From NCBI RefSeq assembly GCF_033568475.1, contig NC_133123.1, forward strand, positions 137,910,242 through 137,974,241: a stretch of 64,000 bases of DNA, given 5' to 3'. Position numbers and translations under genes: made by a program. The notes under the pieces were generated by a model, which was not told the DNA's origin, searched no databases, and worked only from the letters and a program-made list of their open reading frames with translations. The stretch is from Henckelia pumila (Eukaryota; Streptophyta; Magnoliopsida; Lamiales; Gesneriaceae). Shown piece by piece: positions 1-11,560 of the stretch; positions within the stretch are counted from its first letter, which is position 1, and every line of letters begins with the position of its first letter.

Positions 1-3000
1 AATGGCCCTATATATCTCGGATTAAGCTTGCCTCTCCGTCCAAAACGCGCTACTCCCTTCATAGGTGACACCTTCAAGAATATGTGATCACCTACAGCAA
101 ACTCCAAATCGCGTCGTCTGTCATCTGCATAACTCTTCTGCCGACTCTGCGCAGTCCTCATCCTCGCTCGGATCTGCGTCACGATGTCAGCTGTCTGCTG
201 CACAATCTCTGGACCCAACAAAATCCTCTCACCAACCTCATCTCAATGCACAGGAGATCTGCATCTCCTCCCATAAAGTGCTGCATAAGGAGCCATACCT
301 ATAGACGACTGAAAGCTGTTGTTATAGGTAAACTCCACTAATGGCAGTCTAGTCTCCCAAGATCCTCGAAAATCGATGACACAAGCTCTCAAAAGATCCT
401 CGAGAACCTGGATCACTCTCTCGGACTGACCATCTGTCTGGGGATGAAATGCTGTACTGAACAAAAGTCTAGTCCCCAAAGCTGTGTGCAGACTCTTCCA
501 AAACGCTGAGGTGAACCTTGGATCTCTGTCTGACACGATAGACACTGGTATGCCATGCAGTCTAACAATCTCTCTGATGTAAAGCTCTGCATACTGTGTC
601 AAAGTGTAAGTAGTTCTTACCGGCAAGAAATGAGCTGACTTGGTGAGTCTATCCACAATCACCCAAATCGCTGTACACCCTCTGGTACTCCTCGGTAAGC
701 CAACCACAAAGTCCATCGTAATATTCTCCCACTTCCATTCCGGAATAGGGAGAGGTCTAAGAAGTCCTGCTGGACGCTGATGCTCTGCTTTGACTTGCTG
801 ACAAGTCAAGCACTCTGACACCACTCTCCCGATGTCACTCTTCATCCCAGGCCACCAATACAATAACTGCAAGTCTCGGTACATCTTCGTACTTCCGGGG
901 TGAATGGAGTACGGAGATGCATGAGCCTCTGCTAGAATCTCGGCTCTCAACTGATCAACGTTCGGTACCCACATCCTCCCACGGTACTGAACGATGCCAT
1001 CCTCCACTGTATACAAGAGATTACCTCTGGCCTCATCTCTCTGTCTCCATCGCTGTAGCTCCTCATCAGTGGACTGTCCCTCTCTAATCCGATCTCGCAG
1101 AACTGGCTGCACCGTCAACACTGACAAGCTCGGTGCATGGCCACTCGGATAGCACTCCAAACCAAATCTCTGAATCTCGGTCTGTAGTGGTAACTGTACA
1201 GTCAAACATGATACCACTGACGACTTCCGACTCAAAGCATCTGCCACTACATTAGCCTTACCCGAATGGTAGCTAATGTCACAGTCATAGTCCTTAACAA
1301 GCTCAAGCCATCTGCGCTGCCTCATGTTCAACTCCTTCTGGGTGAAGAAGTACTTGAGGCTCTTGTGGTCGGTGAAAATCTTGCACTTCTCGCCGTAAAG
1401 ATAGTGTCTCCAGATTTTCAACGCAAATACCACTGCTGCAAGCTCCAAATCATGCGTCGGATAGTTCTGCTCATGAATCTTCAACTGTCGCGATGCATAT
1501 GCGATAACTCTGCCACTCTGCATAAGTACTGCGCCCAAACCAAGCTTGGACGCGTCGGTGTACACCACTAACTCCTCATGTGGCACTGTCATAGCTAACA
1601 CAGGTGCTGAAGTAAGTGCATCCTTCAGCTGATCAAAGCTCCTCTGACAATCTGGACTCCAACTATACTTCGCGTTCTTCTTGGTTAAGGAAGTCAAGGG
1701 TACTGCAATAGAAGAAAAACCCTTGATGAACTTTCTATAGTATCCTGCCAAACCCAAGAAGCTACGAATCTCCGAAGCATTCTTTGGAATCCCCCAATCC
1801 TTCACTGCCTGCACCTTGGACTGATCCACTGCAATCTCATCCCTAGAAATAATGTGGCCTAGAAACGCCACTTGCTCCAACCAAAACTCACACTTACTGA
1901 ACTTTGCAAACAGTCGATGCTCTCTCAAAGTCTGCAAGGCTGTATGCAAATGCTGTGTATGCTCCTCAATGCTCCTCGAGTAGATCAATATGTCATCAAT
2001 GAATACAATGACAAACTGATCTAGATACGGCTGGAAGACACGATGCATGAGATCCATAAAAACTTCTGGAGCATTGGTCAACCCAAAGGGCATCACTAAG
2101 AACTCGTAATGCCCATATCGTGTCCTAAAGGCAGTCTTAGACACGTCTGAATCCCTGACTCTCAGCTGATGGTAACCAGATCGCAGATCGATCTTGGAGA
2201 ATACCGAAGCTCCCTGCAACTGATCGAATAAATCCTCTATCCTCGGTAGTGGATACTTGTTCTTCACTGTGACTCTGTTGAGTTCCCGGTAGTCGATGCA
2301 CAATCTCATGCTGCCGTCCTTCTTCTTCACGAACAACACTGGAGCTCCCCATGGAGAAAAGCTAGGACGAACAAAACCCTTCTCCAACAGCTCCTGAATC
2401 TGCTCCTTCAACTCTCTCATCTCTGTAGGAGCAAGTCGATACGGTGCCTTAGAGATAGGCACAGTATCCGGCAACAACTCAATACTGAACTCCACCTCTC
2501 TCACTGGTGGAACTCCTGCAACATCATCAGGAAAAACATCTGGATAGTCACGTACCACCTCTATATCTGATAAAGATCTGCTAGAAACATCTGAGGTAGT
2601 GACCACACTAGCAAGAAAACCCTGACATCCATGGCGCAACAGTTTCCTCGCACGAACAAGTGATATCATCTGAGGAATACTGCTAGACTGAGATGCAAAG
2701 AAAGTAAACATCTCACCTCCTGCTGGCTTCACTGACACTGTCCTACGTCGGAAATCAATCGAAGCTCCATTAACTGATAGCCAGTCCATACCCAGAATCA
2801 AGTCAAACCCAGTCAATGGAAGAACCACTAGATCTGCTCGAATGGAGTGTCCCTGCAACTCCAATTCCAGGTCCCTGATGACACTAGTGGTAGTGATAAT
2901 CTGTCCGGATGGCATGGTAACATCGTAACCACTGTCTACAACCTCTGGTGAAATGCCTATCCATCTGATAAAATCCCGGGAGATAAACGAATGTGTGGCT

Positions 3001-4097
3001 CCTGAATCTAGCATCGCAAACGTGGAGTTGCCTCCAACTAGAATTCTCCCGGTGATCAAGGAGGTATCTGGGTCTGCCTCCTCTGCCTGCATCACATACA
3101 CTCGCCCACTGACGTTCTGCCTCTGCGGGCAGTTGGCAATCTGATGCCCTGGCTCCTTGCAGCGATAGCAGGCTCCTGCTCCCAATAGACACTGCCCGGA
3201 ATGCATCTTCTGGCACTTCGGACATACTGGATATCTCCCTGGAGTAGGGGCCCCGCCCCTAGTCTGCTGTTGTGGCTTCCCCTGAGGCCTCTGCTGATTT
3301 GGGCCCTTAGATGGCCCTGTAGACTGCTTCTTCGCAGGTGGCTGCGAAGATGGTCGCTGATACCCTGTCTGCATAAACTGCCTCTTACCCTGCTGCTCTC
3401 TATGTATCTCTCTCCGTCCCTCCTCGGAACGCAAGGCCCTGCTGACTGCAGAATCATATGTAAAGACGTCTGTCATACGCACGTCATGCCTGATCTCAGC
3501 CTTCAGGCCCTCCACAAACTGTCGCAGCTTCTCCTGCGGACTATCAGCAATCATGGGCACAAAGTGACAGCCCCTCTCAAACTGGCTCACGTACTCCACA
3601 ACAGATCTGTCCCCCTGACGGAGACTCATGAACTCCCGGATCATGCGACTGCGCACATCCTCAGTGAAATACTTGGCGTAGAAGATACGCCTGAACTCAG
3701 CCCACGTCAGTGTAGGTAGATGGACCCCTCTAACTGCACCCTCCCACCAAAGGGCTGCATCGCCTCGCATCATGTACGTCGCACAGCTCACCCTGTCGAT
3801 GTCTGTGATCCCCATATAGTCGAAGATGGACTCAAGAGAGCGAATCCATCCCTCAGCCACCAAAGGATCGGTGGTCCCCAAAAACTCCTTAGGCCCCTTC
3901 TTCTGGAACCTCTCTGCGACGTCCTCCTCATGGGACAGTCTGGGACGGGCAGCCTGCTGCTCCAACAGAGCAGTAATACCCGCCATCATCGTGGCACTGG
4001 CCTGCTCCAGTGCTGTCATGGGGTGCTGCTGAGGTGGCGGTGGAGGTGGAGGTGGATGTGGAGGTCTCCCACGTCGGTTCACTTGTCTGGGAGGCAT
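1..4097 (-). pseudogene. Gag-Pol polyprotein, left copy, same in-frame stop, cut by window edge
   Basis: This copy is equivalent to the right copy at an offset of 7278. It starts at the ATG at 4097 (a longer frame begins at 4112), carries the same TGA at 245-243, and continues in frame from 221 off the left edge. All gag, protease, RT, RNase H and integrase catalytic motifs are present. The few amino-acid differences from the right copy include Glu instead of Ala in the conserved RT stretch after TNAP (residue 683) and Gly instead of Glu at residue 292. The Ala-to-Glu change lies in a conserved RT block and may reduce activity. The shared stop shows that both copies descend from the same already broken parent. 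Confidence 0.92.
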
Positions 4098-4268
4098 TCT
4101 GCACCACCACATATTTATTTACGTAAATCGCCATGCATAACTAAGTGTTTAAAATTAAGGCTAACTTTAAATTCTAGAAATTAAATCATACTATAAACAT
4201 TAAAACTTACAGACCGGTAGCGTGGATTTCTGAGCTAGCATAGCAGTAGTGACCCCTCCAAGGACCGT

Positions 4269-4280
4269 GCTCTGATACCA
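4269..4280 (-). other. Primer binding site (initiator tRNA-Met type), left copy
   Basis: The same TGGTATCAGAGC lies two bases inside the end of the central LTR and marks the start of the second internal region. Confidence 0.9.
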
Positions 4281-4916
4281 ACTGAAACGACCCTAACTCT
4301 CTAATAAATAAATATGCGGAATTTTTTTTTTTTTTTTTTATACTACTAAACAAATATGTGTACATATATGCCCATACATATATGCACAGAATAAAATAAT
4401 TAAAATAAATACACGACTAAATAAATAAATAATTAAATACTTAAGAAAAATGCATTCTTTTAAATAACCATCTGAGTCAAAACAATAATTAAAAATATAC
4501 TGCATAAATAAAATAATTAAAATGTATCATGACAACATGCACGGTGACTCAGAAGCTGTCACGGTCACGGGGCTACTGCAGCGCTGCTCATACATCCTCA
4601 CCACCGGTAGGAGTAACCTGCTCCTCTACATACTCACCTGCACCATAACAGTGTAGTGAGCCTAGAGGCCCAACATGCATACTAACAAGGGTTTAAAAAT
4701 AATTTAAATCAATTTAATACTAATACATACATATACATAAATGAGCATGCTTAAAAAAATTACATAACATAACTTACATAAATAAACATACATAACATAC
4801 ATAATATCATACATACTAGAGTGGTTGAGCATTTATTTTCTTAACATCGAATGGTCCTATCCGTAAGTGTGACCCATAGTGCGACTGATCAGTCTAAGAA
4901 ACCATCGTACGAGGCT

Positions 4917-4955
4917 GGTGGCGAACCACCCATACATAAATGGCAGAAAACTGCC
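4917..4955 (-). other. Mini-hairpin array in gypsy LTR
   Basis: Short perfect hairpins: stem GGTGG/CCACC with a UUCG loop on the sense strand (4917-4930), then stem GGCAG/CTGCC with a four-base loop (4942-4955), followed by a decayed third unit up to about 4992. The spacer CATACATAAAT is repeated between units, giving a short tandem repeat of about 25 bp. Confidence 0.7.
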
Positions 4956-5718
4956 CATACATAAATGCCAGAAACTGCCCATACATAAATGGCCACACTA
5001 CTTCAATTTCCACCTGAAATATTTTATTTGCTCAACCATAGAAATTCAATCATAGCATAAAAATTGATTTCATGAATGCATGTACTTAAATAAATTGTGT
5101 GTCCTTCATTTATATTTAATTTATTTTTTTAATATCATATAAATATTCAAATAACTTTTCATGCATAAAAATAATTAAATATAAACTCGGGACACACGCA
5201 AATTTCTCATGGTTTGATACAGCTGCTGGCCCTAGACATGCAAGCCCATTAACTTAAGACTTGGCCCATAAATCAACCAAAGCCCATTAAGACTAAATTA
5301 GGCCCAATAACACTGTCCCTGGCCCAATGGGCCCAAAAGCCCAATAATAGGCCCAATAACTTTCATGGGCTCCCAAGCCCATAAAAATTTCTGGCCAACT
5401 TAAAAACTTAAATAAAAATTATTAAAAGCCCAAAAATAACTAAAATAACCCAAAAAAATTTAATGGAACCCAAATAAATTAAATGGTACTAATTAAATTT
5501 TTTTGGAAATTTAATTAGTCCATTTAATTCCTAATTAACTTAAAGACTTAAAAATAAAAATACCCGAGCCCAATTAAAATAACCCGGACCCGGACCCACT
5601 TAACTTAACCCATCTTATTTTAGACCCGACCCGGACCACCTGACCCGACCCGGATCCAAGTCAAACCCTAGAACCCGAAACCCTACCTTACCTTTCCCTC
5701 CTTGTCTCGGCCGCACGA

Positions 5719-5805
5719 GCAGCAGGCCTTCACGGCCTGCTGCAGCCCAGCTCCGGCCACCGTGGCCGGAGCCCCGCCGGCAGGACCTCCCCAGGGTCCT
5801 GCCGG
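5719..5805 (-). other. Triple GC-rich hairpin cluster in gypsy LTR
   Basis: Three consecutive perfect inverted repeats lie within 87 bp. They are a 10-bp stem at 5719-5728/5734-5743, a 10-bp stem at 5750-5759/5763-5772 and an 11-bp stem at 5777-5787/5795-5805. The cluster recurs in the outer LTR (about 13000-13085). A cluster of the same layout but different stem sequences is in the LTR at 62656-62731. It sits about 1.1 kb into the LTR on the sense strand. Confidence 0.8.
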
Positions 5806-6866
5806 TTCGAACCATACCCTGGCCCGAACCCCATGCTGTCCCCTTAGCCTACACCGAAACCTCTTCCACGAACCCTAGCCTGCGCAGCAGAAAACGGGCA
5901 GTCATGGTTCATCTCGAACCAGACCGGTCCTAGCCCGTTCCAACCCGTGTCTGACCCTGCCACTCGACCCTAGGGACCCCAAAGAACCTTTCTAACCATG
6001 GACCAGCAGCCCACCTAGCCATGGACATGAAAAACGTGAGCATGCAATCACAAACCAAAACCGAGTGCTTGAGAGAACAAATTTTGAAAGAAACATGCTG
6101 TCAAAAAGATGAGTCTCGGTACTACACACCCACACACATACATACACTGATATAGGATTAAAAAGTGAATAGAAACATGCCTTAATACCGATTTATAGAG
6201 CTAAAAGCGTGTACGACGGGCTTCGGGACGACGGGACGACGACGGGATGCCTTGGCTTGCTTGGAACCTTCGAAAACCGACCTCCTATGGAGTTTTAGGG
6301 CTGAAAACCGATTGGAGAAGATGATGAACAGTGGGGTGACGGCTGGGAGCTTGGAGTGATCGGCTAGAATAGGGTTTTAGGTAGAATAGGTTTTATTTTT
6401 GGTGTTAATTAAAATATAGGTTAAATAATTAAATATAAAAAGGTTTTAAATAATTAATATACAACTTAAACCCCTAATTAAACTAAAAAAATTAAGATAA
6501 CATAAAATAAATCTCGAAATATTAATTTAGGGGAATTTTAAAAATACTAAAAAGTCAGTATTTTGACTAATTTTGGATAAAAATGACCCCTAAAATTAAA
6601 TAAAATTAAGTACTTAAAATTTTGAGATAATAAAACTCAAAATAATATTTTAAGGCTCTAAAAAGGCTCATAAAATAATTTGGGTGGAAAGTCGTCATCT
6701 CGTCCGTCCACGGTCCCGTCTACGCGATCAAATAATAAAAATACTAAAAATCATAAAAATTACTAATTATGGGTTAAATGCTTAAAAATGAATTAAATCA
6801 TGCATAAATAATTCACATAATTATTTAACCCATAAATCATAAAATTTAAATAATTAATTATCCTAA

Positions 6867-9800
6867 TTATGCAGGCGGATTTATGTAATTAAAAATACCG
6901 GTGTTTACAATTCTCCCCCTCTTAAATTGAATTTCGTCCTCGAAATTAAAGTACTTACCCGAACAACTCGGGTAGCGAGTCCTCATATCCTCCTCGGTCT
7001 CCCAAGTAGCTTCCTCCTCCGAGTGATTCAGCCACTGGACTCTGACCATCGGTATGACCCGCGTCCTAAGCCTCCGCTCCTCTCTAGCCAAAATCCGCAC
7101 TGGTCTCTCCTCGTAAACAAGATCTGGTGGCAACTGTAAGGGCTCGAAATCCAACACATGCGACGGGTTGGAGACATATCTCCGAAGCATGGATACATGG
7201 AAAACGTTGTGCACTGCCGCTAGCCCTGGAGGTAGAGCTAAACGATAGGCCAACGTGCCAACTCGCTCCAAGATCTCGAATGGCCCTATATATCTCGGAT
7301 TAAGCTTGCCTCTCCGTCCAAAACGCGCTACTCCCTTCATAGGTGACACCTTCAAGAATACGTGATCACCTACAGCAAACTCCAAATCGCGTCGTCTGTC
7401 ATCTGCATAACTCTTCTGCCGACTCTGCGCAGTCCTCATCCTCGCTCGGATCTGCGTCACGATGTCAGCTGTCTGCTGCACAATCTCTGGACCCAACAAA
7501 ATCCTCTCACCAACCTCATCTCAATGCACAGGAGATCTGCATCTCCTCCCATAAAGTGCTGCATAAGGAGCCATACCTATAGACGACTGAAAGCTGTTGT
7601 TATAGGTAAACTCCACTAATGGCAGTCTAGTCTCCCAAGATCCTCGAAAATCGATGACACAAGCTCTCAAAAGATCCTCGAGAACCTGGATCACTCTCTC
7701 GGACTGACCATCTGTCTGGGGATGAAATGCTGTACTGAACAAAAGTCTAGTCCCCAAAGCTGTGTGCAGACTCTTCCAAAACGCTGAGGTGAACCTTGGA
7801 TCTCTGTCTGACACGATAGACACTGGTATGCCATGCAGTCTAACAATCTCTCTGATGTAAAGCTCTGCATACTGTGTCAAAGTGTAAGTAGTTCTTACCG
7901 GCAAGAAATGAGCTGACTTGGTGAGTCTATCCACAATCACCCAAATCGCTGTACACCCTCTGGTACTCCTCGGTAAGCCAACCACAAAGTCCATCGTAAT
8001 ATTCTCCCACTTCCATTCCGGAATAGGGAGAGGTCTAAGAAGTCCTGCTGGACGCTGATGCTCTGCTTTGACTTGCTGACAAGTCAAGCACTCTGACACC
8101 ACTCTCCCGATGTCACTCTTCATCCCAGGCCACCAATACAATAACTGCAAGTCTCGGTACATCTTCGTACTTCCGGGGTGAATGGAGTACGGAGATGCAT
8201 GAGCCTCTGCTAGAATCTCGGCTCTCAACTGATCAACGTTCGGTACCCACATCCTCCCACGGTACTGAACGATGCCATCCTCCACTGTATACAAGAGATT
8301 ACCTCTGGCCTCATCTCTCTGTCTCCATCGCTGTAGCTCCTCATCAGTGGACTGTCCCTCTCTAATCCGATCTCGCAGAACTGGCTGCACCGTCAACACT
8401 GACAAGCTCGGTGCATGGCCACTCGGATAGCACTCCAAACCAAATCTCTGAATCTCGGTCTGTAGTGGTAACTGTACAGTCAAACATGATACCACTGACG
8501 ACTTCCGACTCAAAGCATCTGCCACTACATTAGCCTTACCCGAATGGTAGCTAATGTCACAGTCATAGTCCTTAACAAGCTCAAGCCATCTGCGCTGCCT
8601 CATGTTCAACTCCTTCTGGGTGAAGAAGTACTTGAGGCTCTTGTGGTCGGTGAAAATCTTGCACTTCTCGCCGTAAAGATAGTGTCTCCAGATTTTCAAC
8701 GCAAATACCACTGCTGCAAGCTCCAAATCATGCGTCGGATAGTTCTGCTCATGAATCTTCAACTGTCGCGATGCATATGCGATAACTCTGCCACTCTGCA
8801 TAAGTACTGCGCCCAAACCAAGCTTGGACGCGTCGGTGTACACCACTAACTCCTCATGTGGCACTGTCATAGCTAACACAGGTGCTGAAGTAAGTGCATC
8901 CTTCAGCTGATCAAAGCTCCTCTGACAATCTGGACTCCAACTATACTTCGCGTTCTTCTTGGTTAAGGAAGTCAAGGGTACTGCAATAGAAGAAAAACCC
9001 TTGATGAACTTTCTATAGTATCCTGCCAAACCCAAGAAGCTACGAATCTCCGAAGCATTCTTTGGAATCCCCCAATCCTTCACTGCCTGCACCTTGGACT
9101 GATCCACTGCAATCTCATCCCTAGAAATAATGTGGCCTAGAAACGCCACTTGCTCCAACCAAAACTCACACTTACTGAACTTTGCAAACAGTCGATGCTC
9201 TCTCAAAGTCTGCAAGGCTGTATGCAAATGCTGTGTATGCTCCTCAATGCTCCTCGAGTAGATCAATATGTCATCAATGAATACAATGACAAACTGATCT
9301 AGATACGGCTGGAAGACACGATGCATGAGATCCATAAAAACTGCTGGAGCATTGGTCAACCCAAAGGGCATCACTAAGAACTCGTAATGCCCATATCGTG
9401 TCCTAAAGGCAGTCTTAGACACGTCTGAATCCCTGACTCTCAGCTGATGGTAACCAGATCGCAGATCGATCTTGGAGAATACCGAAGCTCCCTGCAACTG
9501 ATCGAATAAATCCTCTATCCTCGGTAGTGGATACTTGTTCTTCACTGTGACTCTGTTGAGTTCCCGGTAGTCGATGCACAATCTCATGCTGCCGTCCTTC
9601 TTCTTCACGAACAACACTGGAGCTCCCCATGGAGAAAAGCTAGGACGAACAAAACCCTTCTCCAACAGCTCCTGAATCTGCTCCTTCAACTCTCTCATCT
9701 CTGTAGGAGCAAGTCGATACGGTGCCTTAGAGATAGGCACAGTATCCGGCAACAACTCAATACTGAACTCCACCTCTCTCACTGGTGGAACTCCTGCAAC

Positions 9801-11375
9801 ATCATCAGGAAAAACATCTGGATAGTCACGTACCACCTCTATATCTGATAAAGATCTGCTAGAAACATCTGAGGTAGTGACCACACTAGCAAGAAAACCC
9901 TGACATCCATGGCGCAACAGTTTCCTCGCACGAACAAGTGATATCATCTGAGGAATACTGCTAGACTGAGATGCAAAGAAAGTAAACATCTCACCTCCTG
10001 CTGGCTTCACTGACACTGTCCTACGTCGGAAATCAATCGAAGCTCCATTAACTGATAGCCAGTCCATACCCAGAATCAAGTCAAACCCAGTCAATGGAAG
10101 AACCACTAGATCTGCTCGAATGGAGTGTCCCTGCAACTCCAATTCCAGGTCCCTGATGACACTAGTGGTAGTGATAATCTGTCCGGATGGCATGGTAACA
10201 TCGTAACCACTGTCTACAACCTCTGGTGAAATGCCTATCCATCTGATAAAATCCCGGGAGATAAACGAATGCGTGGCTCCTGAATCTAGCATCGCAAACG
10301 TGGAGTTGCCTCCAACTAGAATTCTCCCGGTGATCAAGGAGGTATCTGGGTCTGCCTCCTCTGCCTGCATCACATACACTCGCCCACTGACGTTCTGCCT
10401 CTGCGGGCAGTTGGCAATCTGATGCCCTGGCTCCTTGCAGCGATAGCAGGCTCCTGCTCCTAATAGACACTGCCCGGAATGCATCTTCTGGCACTTCGGA
10501 CATACTGGATATCTCTCTGGAGTAGGGGCCCCGCCCCTAGTCTGCTGTTGTGGCTTCCCCTGAGGCCTCTGCTGATTTGGGCCCTTAGATGGCCCTGTAG
10601 ACTGCTTCTTCGCAGGTGGCTGCGAAGATGGTCGCTGATACCCTGTCTGCATAAACTGCCTCTTACCCTGCTGCTCTCTATGTATCTCTCTCCGTCCCTC
10701 CTCGGAACGCAAGGCCCTGCTGACTGCAGAATCATATGTAAAGACGTCTGTCATACGCACGTCATGCCTGATCTCAGCCTTCAGGCCCTCCACAAACTGT
10801 CGCAGCTTCTCCTGCGGACTATCAGCAATCATGGGCACAAAGTGACAGCCCCTCTCAAACTGGCTCACGTACTCCACAACAGATCTGTCCCCCTGACGGA
10901 GACTCATGAACTCCCGGATCATGCGACTGCGCACATCCTCAGTGAAATACTTGGCGTAGAAGATACGCCTGAACTCAGCCCACGTCAGTGTAGGTAGATG
11001 GACCCCTCTAACTGCACCCTCCCACCAAAGGGCTGCATCGCCTCGCATCATGTACGTCGCACAGCTCACCCTGTCGATGTCTGTGATCCCCATATAGTCG
11101 AAGATGGACTCAAGAGAGCGAATCCATCCCTCAGCCACCAAAGGATCGGTGGTCCCCAAAAACTCCTTAGGCCCCTTCTTCTGGAACCTCTCTGCGACGT
11201 CCTCCTCATGGGACAGTCTGGGACGGGCAGCCTGCTGCTCCAACAGAGCAGTAATACCCGCCATCATCGTGGCACTGGCCTGCTCCAGTGCTGTCATGGG
11301 GTGCTGCTGAGGTGGCGGTGGAGGTGGAGGTGGATGTGGAGGTCTCCCACGTCGGTTCACTTGTCTGGGAGGCAT
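6867..11375 (-). pseudogene. Gag-Pol polyprotein of Tekay/Del-type chromovirus, right copy, with one in-frame stop
   Basis: The reading frame can start at 11390, but the ATG at 11375 (MPPRQ) better fits the start of a gag. Counting from 11390, domains in order are: gag (about 70-230), CCHC zinc knuckle (C315, C318, H323, C328), protease LDSGA (368-372), reverse transcriptase with FIDD (704-707), RNase H with YTDAS (851-855), and integrase. The integrase has an HHCC finger (H1064, H1071, C1101, C1104) and catalytic D1134, D1195 and E1231 with 35 residues between the last two. A TGA at 7523-7521 interrupts the frame after residue 1289. The same frame continues for 210 codons from 7499 to 6867 and ends in a chromodomain-like segment. 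The stop falls in the C-terminal part of integrase at a position usually held by Trp in related elements. Everything else looks intact, so this copy was active recently or could be mobilised in trans. Confidence 0.92.
6911..6923 (-). other. Polypurine tract of right copy
   Basis: The minus strand reads AAGAGGGGGAGAA, separated by one base from the LTR start TGTAAACACC at 6909. This is the expected plus-strand priming site, about 50 bp upstream of which the polyprotein frame ends (6867 lies inside the LTR edge). Confidence 0.85.
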
Positions 11376-11546
11376 TCTGCACCACCACATATTTATTTAC
11401 GTAAATCGCCATGCATAACTAAGTGTTTAAAATTAAGGCTAACTTTAAATTCTAGAAATTAAATCATACTATAAACATTAAAACTTACAGACCGGTAGCG
11501 TGGATTTCTGAGCTAGCATAGCAGTAGTGACCCCTCCAAGGACCGT

Positions 11547-11558
11547 GCTCTGATACCA
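11547..11558 (-). other. Primer binding site (initiator tRNA-Met type), right copy
   Basis: The minus strand reads TGGTATCAGAGC two bases after the LTR end. This is the standard plant retrotransposon primer site complementary to the 3' end of initiator tRNA-Met. Confidence 0.9.
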
Positions 11559-11560
11559 AC

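Larger units (their letters stand above)
4283..6909 (-). repeat. Gypsy LTR, central shared LTR
   Basis: This 2627-bp LTR acts as 3' LTR of the right copy (a polypurine tract abuts it at 6911-6923) and 5' LTR of the left copy (a primer binding site abuts it at 4269-4280). It starts TGTAAACACCGG, slightly different from TGTAACACCCGG in the outer LTR. It holds three long GC hairpins at 5719-5805 and mini-hairpins at 4917-4955. Confidence 0.93.

Noticed and set aside
3201..3719. Plus-strand open frame of 172 codons across the gag region (and its twin at 10479-10997)
   Set aside because: Antisense shadow of the chromovirus gag; no domain, and the opposite frame has clear gag motifs.
5615..5815. 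Minus-strand 66-codon frame in the LTR
   Set aside because: The twin LTR breaks it by a one-base deletion near 12930, and it coincides with the hairpin cluster.
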